Source: an uncultured Oscillibacter sp.
GTDB lineage: Bacteria > Bacillota > Clostridia > Oscillospirales > Oscillospiraceae
Assembly: GCF_910587525.1 (NCBI RefSeq)
Contig: NZ_CAJULS010000028.1
Span: 1 to 20,007, forward strand
Reading direction: 5' to 3'
Length of the DNA: 20,007 nt
Part shown: piece after piece, positions 14,286 to 20,007 of the stretch
Layout of the letters: each line of letters opens with the position of its first letter
How positions within the stretch are numbered: the stretch's first letter is position 1
Notes under the pieces: model-generated
What the model saw: only the letters and a program-made list of their open reading frames with translations
Database searches by the model: none
What the model was told of the DNA's origin: nothing
Position numbers and translations under genes: made by a program

Positions 14286-15371
14286 ATGCTGGACATCAAG
14301 ATCACCAAAACCTCCTCCCCCAAGGCCAAGCCCGCCGATGAGAGCAAGCTGGGCTTTGGCAAGGTCTTCACCGACCACATGTTCATCATGGACTACGACG
14401 CCGGTCAGGGCTGGCACGACCCCCGCATCATCCCCTACGGCCCGCTGTCCCTGGACCCCTCCGCCGTGGTGTTCCACTACGCCCAGGAGTGCTTTGAGGG
14501 CATGAAGGCCTACCGCACCGCGGAGAACAAAATCCAGCTCTTCCGCCCGGAGTGCAACGCCCGCCGCATGAACAACACCCATGAGCGGCTGTGCATTCCC
14601 CAGCTCCCTGAAGAGGACTTCGTGCAGGCCGTAAAGGCCATTGTGGAAGTGGAGAAGGACTGGGTGCCCCACTCCGAGGGCGCCTCCCTGTACATCCGCC
14701 CCTACACCATCGCCACCATGGCCCAGCTGGGCGTCCACGCCTCCACCTCTTATCAATTTATTATCATCTGCTCTCCCTCCGGCGCCTACTACGCCGCGGG
14801 GCTGGCCCCTGTCGACATCTACGTGGAGGACACCTATGTCCGCGCCTGCCCCGGCGGCACCGGCTTCACCAAGTGCGGCGGCAATTACGCCGTGAGCCTG
14901 CTGGCGGGCCAGAAGGCTGAGAAGAAGGGATACAGCCAGGTGCTGTGGCTGGACAGCCAGGAGCGCAAGTATGTGGAAGAAGTGGGCGCAATGAACATCT
15001 TCTTCAAGATCGGCGGCAAAATCTACACTGCCGCCGCCCAGGACAAGGACGGCACCGTCCTCCCCGGCGTCACCCGCCGCTCCATTATCGAGCTGCTGCG
15101 CGACTGGGGCTATGAGGTCATTGAGGGCCGGCTGGCCATCGACGACATCATGAAGGCCTCCCGGGAGGGCAAGCTGGAGGAGGTCTTCGGCTCCGGCACC
15201 GCCGCCGTGGTTTCCCCGGTAAAGAAGCTGGACTATGAGGACCAGTCCGCCTTTATCAATAACGGTGAGATCGGCCCGCTGACCCAGAAGCTGTACGACA
15301 CCATGACCGGTATGCAGTGGGGCAAGATCGCCGATACCAAGGGATGGATCGTCCCCGTCTGTCAGGCCTGA
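14286..15371 (+). CDS. ilvE: Branched-chain amino acid aminotransferase
   Basis: This pyridoxal phosphate enzyme exchanges amino groups between leucine, isoleucine or valine and 2-oxoglutarate. It has 361 residues, the length of the eukaryote-like bacterial BCAT group. It shows FEGMKAYR near residue 70, RMNNTHERLC, LYIRPY, the likely PLP lysine Lys196 in FTKCGGNYA, QVLWLD and VGAMNIFF near residue 240, and the GVTRRSI segment near 260. ATG 14286 follows AAAGGAG; the frame is open upstream without another ribosome site. It is transcribed alone between its own promoter and terminator. Its product supplies the 2-oxoacids that a VorB-type oxidoreductase next door could use. Confidence 0.96.
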   Translation: MLDIKITKTSSPKAKPADESKLGFGKVFTDHMFIMDYDAGQGWHDPRIIPYGPLSLDPSAVVFHYAQECFEGMKAYRTAENKIQLFRPECNARRMNNTHERLCIPQLPEEDFVQAVKAIVEVEKDWVPHSEGASLYIRPYTIATMAQLGVHASTSYQFIIICSPSGAYYAAGLAPVDIYVEDTYVRACPGGTGFTKCGGNYAVSLLAGQKAEKKGYSQVLWLDSQERKYVEEVGAMNIFFKIGGKIYTAAAQDKDGTVLPGVTRRSIIELLRDWGYEVIEGRLAIDDIMKASREGKLEEVFGSGTAAVVSPVKKLDYEDQSAFINNGEIGPLTQKLYDTMTGMQWGKIADTKGWIVPVCQA

Positions 15372-15391
15372 CACCGCACCCACCAAATAAC

Positions 15392-15420
15392 ACCGGCCCG
15401 GGGCGCTGCCCTGGGCCGGT
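15392..15420. terminator. Terminator-like hairpin between ilvE and the zinc-ribbon gene
   Basis: ACCGGCCCGGGGC (15392-15404) and GCCCTGGGCCGGT (15408-15420) form a 13-bp stem with one wobble and a GCT loop. The T-run is poor on both strands, so it is a likely but imperfect terminator for these convergent genes. Confidence 0.6.
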
Positions 15421-15431
15421 CCTTCATGCGT

Positions 15432-15866
15432 CTATGTCTTTGCGTTAATCTGCGCGCCGCACTTGGGGCAGGTGATGATGATCTTCCCCTTCCCCACCGG
15501 CACCCGGCAGATGGTCTTGCAGTTTTTGCAGGTAAAATACTTGTGGTCCCTGTCGGCGTGGCGGGCTGCGGCGTTCTTCCGGCCGCTCCGTATCCGCCAG
15601 ACAAAATTCACCCACTTCTGGTTCTCCGCCCGGCGCCTGTAGAGGTTTTTGGAAAACATCCGGGCGAGAATATTGAGCATCAGGGCAAACAAAAGCCCTT
15701 CAAAAATACTGGTCACCAGGCGGCTTTTCAGTGTCATATTGAGCACCAGCTCCACCAGCCACAGCCCCAGATAGGCGCCGAACAACGCCCGGTTCAGCTG
15801 ATCCATGCCGTTGCGGCCGTACATAAACCGGGCGATCGCGTTCCCCATCCTCCGGAAAATGCCCAT
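15432..15866 (-). CDS. Small membrane protein with C-terminal zinc ribbon
   Basis: The function is unknown. The 144-residue protein has two probable membrane segments at about residues 27-47 (ALFGAYLGLWLVELVLN) and 52-70 (TSIFEGLLFALMLNILA), a basic linker (about 75-108) and a C-terminal zinc ribbon with CKNC (near 113) and CPKC (near 133). The N-terminus is short and basic. ATG 15866 is preceded by a purine-rich stretch with AAAGGGG about 9 bases upstream and by its own promoter. It stands alone, convergent with ilvE and divergent from htpG. The ribbon is likely cytosolic and could bind nucleic acid or a partner protein, but nothing here shows which. Confidence 0.85.
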   Translation of the reverse strand: MGIFRRMGNAIARFMYGRNGMDQLNRALFGAYLGLWLVELVLNMTLKSRLVTSIFEGLLFALMLNILARMFSKNLYRRRAENQKWVNFVWRIRSGRKNAAARHADRDHKYFTCKNCKTICRVPVGKGKIIITCPKCGAQINAKT

Positions 15867-15917
15867 ACTCCCGAACCCCTTTCCAGCGTTTTTACGCCGC
15901 TCCGTCTCTTTCTCTGT

Positions 15918-15946
15918 ATTCTACTCGCAATTTTCGGGATAGACAA
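15918..15946 (-). promoter_or_regulatory. Promoter of the zinc-ribbon gene
   Basis: On the - strand TTGTCT (15941-15946) and TAGAAT (15918-15923) are 17 bases apart, matching sigma-A sites at four and five of six bases. The start codon lies about 50 bases downstream. Confidence 0.6.
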
Positions 15947-15977
15947 CCGTCTGACAGCAGAATTTACAAAATAGTCA

Positions 15978-16006
15978 TTTCTTTTCGGGAGTTGTTATGG
16001 TATATT
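15978..16006 (+). promoter_or_regulatory. Possible extended -10 promoter of htpG
   Basis: TATATT (16001-16006) is preceded by TG at 15998-15999, an extended -10. The -35 place (15978-15983, TTTCTT) is weak. I saw no CIRCE-type inverted repeat of the HrcA regulon here. Confidence 0.4.
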
Positions 16007-16050
16007 TACTGATTATCAAAAAATAAAAATAAAGGAAGTGTATGCATTTT

Positions 16051-17934
16051 ATGGCAAAGAAGCAATTCAAGGCGGAGTCGAAGCGGCTGCTGGACCTGAT
16101 GATCAATTCCATCTACACCCACAAGGAAATTTTCCTGCGGGAAATCATCTCCAATGCCAGCGACGCCTGCGACAAACTGTGCTACCTGGCCTTGACCGAC
16201 GACAGCGTCGGCCTGAACCGCAAGGACTTCAAGATCGACCTGACCGTGGACAAGGAGAGCCGTCTCCTCACGGTCTCCGACAATGGCATCGGCATGGACA
16301 AAGAGGACCTGGAGAATAACCTGGGCGTCATCGCCTCCTCCGGCTCCTACAAGTTCAAGCAGGACCTGCCCGACGGCGCCAAGGACACCGACGTCATCGG
16401 CCAGTTTGGCGTGGGCTTCTACTCCGCCTTCATGGCGGCGGACCGCATCACCGTGGTGACGAGGAAATATGGCTGCGCTACCGCCTACCAGTGGCAGTCC
16501 TCCGGGGCCGACGGCTACACCATCACCGAGTGCGAAAAGGAGACCGTGGGTACCGATATCATTATGCACATCAAGCCGGATACCGACGACGAGAAATACG
16601 GCGAATTCCTGGAGTCCTGGCGGCTCCAGGAGCTGGTGCGGAAGTACTCGGACTACATCCGCTTCCCCATCCGCATGGAGGTCAGCAAGACCCGGAAGAA
16701 GGAGGACTCTCCGGAGGACAAGCCGGAGTACGAGACCTACACCGAGGTGGACACCCTGAACTCCATGGTGCCCATCTGGCAGCGGCGCAAGTCCAGCGTG
16801 AAGCCGGAAGAGTACAACAAGTTCTACCGGGACAAGTTCCACGACTATGCCGACCCCCAGCGGGTCATCGCCGTGTCCGCCGAGGGCGCCGTGACCTACA
16901 AAGCGCTGCTGTTCGTCCCCGGAGCCGCCCCCTTTGACTACTACACCAAGGAGTTTGAGAAGGGCCTCCAGCTCTACTCTAACGGCGTGCTCATCATGGA
17001 TAAGTGCGCGGACCTGCTGCCGGACCACTTCCGGTTCATCAGGGGCGTAGTGGACTCTCCGGACCTCTCCCTGAATATCTCCCGGGAGCTCTTACAGCAT
17101 GACCGGCAATTGAAGGTCATTGCCGGGAACCTGGAAAAGAAGATCAAGAGCGAGCTTGCCAAGATGCTGAAGGACAGCCGGGAGGACTACGGGAAGTTCT
17201 GGAAGAACTTCGGCCGCCAGCTGAAATACGGCGTGGTGAACGAATACGGCCGGCACAAGGACCTTCTCCAGGACCTGCTGCTGTTCCACTCCTCCACCGA
17301 AAAGAAACCGGTGACGCTGGAGGAGTATGTCTCCCGCATGAAGGAGGATCAGAAGTATATCTACTATGCCGCAGGCGACAGCCTGGAGAAGATCGACAAA
17401 CTCCCCCAGACGGAGTCGCTGCGGGACGCCGGCACAGAGATCCTCTACTTTATCGAGGAGGTGGACGAGTTCTGCGCCCAGACCATCCGGGCTTACAAGG
17501 ACAAGGAATTCCGCTCCGTGCTGGACCAGGAGATCGACGAGGGCGCGGAGAAAAAGTCCGAGGAGGCCGCCGCCGCCCACAAGTCTGTCTTTGACTTTGT
17601 AAAAGAGGCCTTGGGCGACTCTGTCAAGGAGGTTAAGGCCTCCGCCCGGCTGAAATCCCATCCCGTCTGCCTCACCGCCGGAGAGGGGCTGAGCTTTGAG
17701 ATGGAGAAGTACTTCCAGGCCGTCCAGCCCGATGCCGCGCTCAAGGCGGACCGCATCCTGGAGCTGAACGTGGACCACCCCGCCTTCCAGGCTCTGGAGA
17801 GTGCCGTGGAGGCGGACCCGGACAAGGCGAAGAAGTACGCCTCGCTGCTTTACAGCCAGGCCCTTCTGATCGCGGGCCTGCCTCTGGAGGACCCCTCCGG
17901 GTATACGGATTTGGTCTGTGAGCTGATGAAATGA
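16051..17934 (+). CDS. htpG: Molecular chaperone HtpG (bacterial Hsp90)
   Basis: This is an ATP-dependent homodimeric chaperone of the cytosol. The 627-residue length matches the family. The N-terminal ATPase domain shows EIISNASDACDKL near residue 35, DNGIGM near 77, the glycine-rich lid GVIASSGSYKF and GQFGVGFYSAFM near 120. The middle domain includes GVLIMDKCADLLPDHFRFI and GVVDSPDLSLNISRELLQ with the conserved catalytic-loop arginine. The C-terminal dimerisation domain ends at the stop. MAKKQFKAESKRLLDLM is the usual start, so I chose ATG 16051; an in-frame ATG at 16042 would add three residues and sits very close to the AAAGGAAG ribosome site. It is monocistronic with a strong hairpin behind it. 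Confidence 0.96.
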   Translation: MAKKQFKAESKRLLDLMINSIYTHKEIFLREIISNASDACDKLCYLALTDDSVGLNRKDFKIDLTVDKESRLLTVSDNGIGMDKEDLENNLGVIASSGSYKFKQDLPDGAKDTDVIGQFGVGFYSAFMAADRITVVTRKYGCATAYQWQSSGADGYTITECEKETVGTDIIMHIKPDTDDEKYGEFLESWRLQELVRKYSDYIRFPIRMEVSKTRKKEDSPEDKPEYETYTEVDTLNSMVPIWQRRKSSVKPEEYNKFYRDKFHDYADPQRVIAVSAEGAVTYKALLFVPGAAPFDYYTKEFEKGLQLYSNGVLIMDKCADLLPDHFRFIRGVVDSPDLSLNISRELLQHDRQLKVIAGNLEKKIKSELAKMLKDSREDYGKFWKNFGRQLKYGVVNEYGRHKDLLQDLLLFHSSTEKKPVTLEEYVSRMKEDQKYIYYAAGDSLEKIDKLPQTESLRDAGTEILYFIEEVDEFCAQTIRAYKDKEFRSVLDQEIDEGAEKKSEEAAAAHKSVFDFVKEALGDSVKEVKASARLKSHPVCLTAGEGLSFEMEKYFQAVQPDAALKADRILELNVDHPAFQALESAVEADPDKAKKYASLLYSQALLIAGLPLEDPSGYTDLVCELMK

Positions 17935-17945
17935 ATCTGAAAACA

Positions 17946-17983
17946 AGGACGGCAGGGCCCGCGGGCCCTGCCGTCCTCTTATT
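17946..17983. terminator. Terminator downstream of htpG
   Basis: AGGACGGCAGGGCCC (17946-17960) and its exact reverse complement (17963-17977) form a long GC-rich hairpin, followed by CTTATT. It lies between htpG and the leftward Nfu unit and may stop both. Confidence 0.75.
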
Positions 17984-18078
17984 CACCTGGCCTCGCTTCG
18001 GTACCGCTCCACCAGGCTGTCAAACTCCTCCAGCCGTACAGCTTCATGTACAGCCGCCCTCCGCTTCCCCGCTCTCAC
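17983..18078 (-). CDS. Possible 31-codon small ORF after nfu
   Basis: A GTG at 18078 overlaps the nfu stop as GTGA, with GGGAG 8 bases upstream inside nfu, and opens a 31-codon frame ending EEFDSLVERYRSEAR. The tail is a well-formed charged amphipathic helix. This could be a coupled small protein, or the remnant of the end of a larger gene: a second frame begins ATG-AAG-CTG-TAC within the same DNA. I do not recognise it and support is limited. Confidence 0.25.
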   Translation of the reverse strand: MRAGKRRAAVHEAVRLEEFDSLVERYRSEAR

Positions 18079-18368
18079 AGATGGTGCTCCCGCAGAAGCT
18101 TTTTCGCCTGCTCCCACAGCTCGTCACTGACGGTCTGGACCACCGCAACCCTCCGCACCAGCTCCGGCAAAGCCTTTACCAGCTCCGCCTCCACGACAGT
18201 CTCACTGGTCAGGTCTGCCGAGGGGCACCCGGCGCACTGGCCCAGCAGCTTCACATACAGCACGCCGTCCTTCAGACGGTCGATCTCGATCTCACCGCCG
18301 TGGGCCCGCAGAGCGGGGCGTACACGTTCATCCAGCACGGCCTCAATGCGTCTCAGGTCCTCATTCAT
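18075..18368 (-). CDS. Nfu/NifU C-terminal-domain iron-sulfur protein
   Basis: Nfu-type proteins hold and pass on [4Fe-4S] clusters to client enzymes. The 97-residue product is a single NifU C-terminal domain: ALRAHGGEIEI near residue 20, then GVLYVKLLGQCAGCPS with the cluster cysteines Cys45 and Cys48, then the LPELVRRVAVVQ helix-strand end. ATG 18368 follows GGAGGAGACACAGG and overlaps the stop of the upstream ATPase gene by 8 bases, so translation is probably coupled. The frame is open further upstream but only in sequence antisense to nothing else and inside the ATPase gene. It has no NifU scaffold or ferredoxin domain. Co-transcription with a MoxR-like ATPase is unusual. Confidence 0.92.
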   Translation of the reverse strand: MNEDLRRIEAVLDERVRPALRAHGGEIEIDRLKDGVLYVKLLGQCAGCPSADLTSETVVEAELVKALPELVRRVAVVQTVSDELWEQAKKLLREHHL

Positions 18369-19890
18369 CCTGTGTCTCCTCCTGTTCCGCCGCCTTTGCA
18401 GCCTGAATTTCCTCCCGGATGCGATGGCGGGTATCGTCAAACAGCAGCTCCCGGTTGTGGCGGAAGTAGGCATCGCAGCCGAAATTCTCCACAAACCAGC
18501 TGGTGTCGTATCCGGCGGTGATTTCCGTCACAAAGATCACCAGCTCCTGGCTGTCACCGAAGGTCTCCTCCAGAAAGCGGAAGGCGTTTGCAAACATCGT
18601 CCCCGTCTCTCCGCCCAGAGCTGTCCGGCGGTCCACCTCCCGGGAAAACCATCCCCGGACGGCGTCCATAGCCTCCGCCGGAGAGACGTTCTCCTCCGCC
18701 AGCTGCCGGCGGTAATCCTCCAGCGTGTTGATCTCCCGCTGGGTCAGGTCCCGGGTCTCCCGGTCCAGCTGTCCCGCCTCTTTGGCCCGTTTCAGCGTCT
18801 CCTGCCGGCGCCGGACCAGCTGAGCCAGCACCGCCTGCGGCTCCTCCTCCGCGATTCTCTCCCGGAACTCCGTCAAAGCGGCGTGGAGGGCAGTGGACAA
18901 AGCGTCCTGGCGCCGGGTATTCCGGGCCTCCCCACTGAGGCGGGAGAGTGTCAGACCCATCACCGACAGCTTCTCGTCAAAGGGCGCGGCCCGCAGCTCC
19001 GACACGGTGATGGGCAACCATGTCCCCCGCAGAATATCTTCCACCTGATAGGTCCGCTGATACTTGTAATAGAGCTCCAGGTAATTGGCAAAATCCTTGG
19101 CAATCCGGGGCATCTGAATATACTGCCCCACCACCTCCCGGCTCACCCGAAGGCCCAGCTTTTCATACGCGCAGATCAGCTCGCTGAGATCTTCCCAGCC
19201 CCGGGCAGTAGCAAACTGCAGTCCGTCCGCCGTGGTCTCCACCCGGTAAAAATTGTCCTTCCGGATGTCCAGATAGGACACCACCGCCCCATGGACGCCT
19301 TTCCGCCGGGCGTACTCCTTCCAGACGGGAAAGTCCTCCGTCACGTCGATGCGCTTCACCCGGTCCAGCGTCACCACATCGAAGTCCCGGACGGACTTGT
19401 TGTACTCCGGAGGGTTTCCCGCTGCGGCGATGAGCCAGCCCTCTGGCAGGTGCTGGTTGCCGAAGGTCTTGCACTGCAAAAATTGCAGCATCATTGGGGC
19501 CAGAGTTTCGGAGACACAGTTGATCTCGTCCAGGAACAGGATGCCCTCTTTCAGGCCGGTTTTTTCCATCAGCCGGTAGACGGAGGCCAGTATCTCGCTC
19601 ATGGTGTACTCGGTGACAGAGAACTCCTCTCCGCCGTAAGTCCGCTTTTCGATGAAGGGCAGGCCCACGGCGCTCTGGCGGGTATGGTGGGTGATGGTGT
19701 AGGCCACCAGGCCCACGCCGGTCTCCGCTGCGATCTGCTCCATGATTTGGGTCTTGCCGATGCCCGGCGGGCCCATCAGCAGCACAGGCCGCTGACGGAC
19801 AGCGGGAATCAGATAGTTGCCCAAAGCGTCTCTGGCGAGATAGGCCTTTAAGGTATTTGCAATCTCTTGCTTGGCTTGTTTGATGTTCAT
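18361..19890 (-). CDS. MoxR-like AAA+ ATPase
   Basis: This is an AAA+ ATPase of the MoxR/AAA_5 kind; relatives remodel proteins or help insert metal cofactors, usually with a von Willebrand A partner. In its 509 residues the Walker A GPPGIGKT is at 40-47, Walker B ILFLDE at 117-122 and a sensor-1-like AAAGN near 153-157. A long helical, charged region runs from about 340 to 440, and the C-terminal part (about 450-509) is of no family I recognise. ATG 19890 follows AAAGGA by about 9 bases; longer upstream starts would run into the repeat. No VWA gene is visible downstream; nfu overlaps its end. The leader carries repeat copy B. Confidence 0.88.
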   Translation of the reverse strand: MNIKQAKQEIANTLKAYLARDALGNYLIPAVRQRPVLLMGPPGIGKTQIMEQIAAETGVGLVAYTITHHTRQSAVGLPFIEKRTYGGEEFSVTEYTMSEILASVYRLMEKTGLKEGILFLDEINCVSETLAPMMLQFLQCKTFGNQHLPEGWLIAAAGNPPEYNKSVRDFDVVTLDRVKRIDVTEDFPVWKEYARRKGVHGAVVSYLDIRKDNFYRVETTADGLQFATARGWEDLSELICAYEKLGLRVSREVVGQYIQMPRIAKDFANYLELYYKYQRTYQVEDILRGTWLPITVSELRAAPFDEKLSVMGLTLSRLSGEARNTRRQDALSTALHAALTEFRERIAEEEPQAVLAQLVRRRQETLKRAKEAGQLDRETRDLTQREINTLEDYRRQLAEENVSPAEAMDAVRGWFSREVDRRTALGGETGTMFANAFRFLEETFGDSQELVIFVTEITAGYDTSWFVENFGCDAYFRHNRELLFDDTRHRIREEIQAAKAAEQEETQDE

Positions 19891-19913
19891 GGCAATGGTC
19901 CTTTCGGAGGTGT

Positions 19914-20007
19914 CCGGCCATAGGCCGGGGCAGGGGCGCCGCCCCACGGGGCGGGACGGGGGTGCACGGCTTCGCCGTGCGGGATGCACCCCCCATTTTC
20001 TCTTTTT
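19914..20007 (-). repeat. Dispersed leader repeat, copy B (upstream of the MoxR-like gene)
   Basis: Bases 19958-20007, read on the - strand, repeat copy A (238-290) almost exactly, including the GCACGGC-GAA-GCCGTGC hairpin. A CCGGCC-ATA-GGCCGG hairpin at 19914-19928 corresponds to the one at 296-310. Between them this copy has a different GC-rich segment (about 19930-19957). The window ends inside the A/T-rich arm, so the long inverted repeat seen at 212-253 may continue outside. The copy sits directly before the ribosome site of the ATPase gene. Confidence 0.75.

Noticed and set aside
14244..15386. About 380-codon - strand frame
   Set aside because: It is an exact antisense shadow of ilvE with His/Gly/Val-rich translation.
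18046..19851. About 600-codon + strand frame
   Set aside because: It is antisense to the MoxR-like ATPase and nfu, both of which have clear motifs and ribosome sites.
1..20007. CRISPR arrays, tRNA or rRNA genes, insertion sequence transposases
   Set aside because: No regularly spaced repeats with unique spacers, no tRNA-like cloverleaf and no transposase motif were seen by eye.

Overview
The window looks like chromosome of a GC-rich, low-oxygen member of the Firmicutes, most likely Oscillospirales (the Flavonifractor/Oscillibacter/Intestinimonas kind). I infer this from strong AGGAGG-type ribosome sites with tight gene overlaps, a ferredoxin-linked 2-oxoacid oxidoreductase, a CstA transporter, sigma-A-type promoters in AT-rich gaps between GC-rich genes, and GC-rich dispersed repeats. 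The genus is a guess.

Region 1 (1-6624, + strand): a noncoding leader with a repeat element, then a compact aromatic amino acid operon aroB-aroA-aroC-pheA-aroE/aroK/aroQ. It runs from DAHP to phenylpyruvate. DAHP synthase and prephenate dehydrogenase are not in the window. The last reading frame carries shikimate dehydrogenase, shikimate kinase and type II dehydroquinase domains without an intervening stop, yet the dehydroquinase part keeps its own ribosome site and ATG.

Region 2 (6622-6991): a MITE-like repeat with about 58-base terminal inverted repeats starts at the aro stop codon. A bidirectional terminator between convergent units follows. Region 3 (7044-9880, - strand): two overlapping small genes of unknown function followed by a cstA-type transporter, behind a near-consensus promoter. 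The promoter has phased direct repeats upstream and a hairpin/palindrome in its leader.

Region 4 (9991-14184): a GntR/FadR-type regulator is divergent from a five-gene operon: P-loop ATPase, 2[4Fe-4S] ferredoxin, and alpha, beta and gamma subunits of a VorB-type 2-oxoacid:ferredoxin oxidoreductase. An identical 15-bp site overlaps the -10 element of both divergent promoters, which is the clearest regulatory circuit here. Region 5 (14188-15420): ilvE with its own promoter and terminator. Branched-chain aminotransferase next to a possible branched-chain 2-oxoacid oxidoreductase is metabolically coherent.

Region 6 (15432-20007): a small membrane zinc-ribbon protein (-), htpG (+), and a leftward unit of a MoxR-like AAA+ ATPase overlapping an Nfu-type iron-sulfur protein, possibly followed by a 31-codon frame. 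The leader of this last unit carries a second copy of the repeat found before aroB, in the same orientation relative to the gene.
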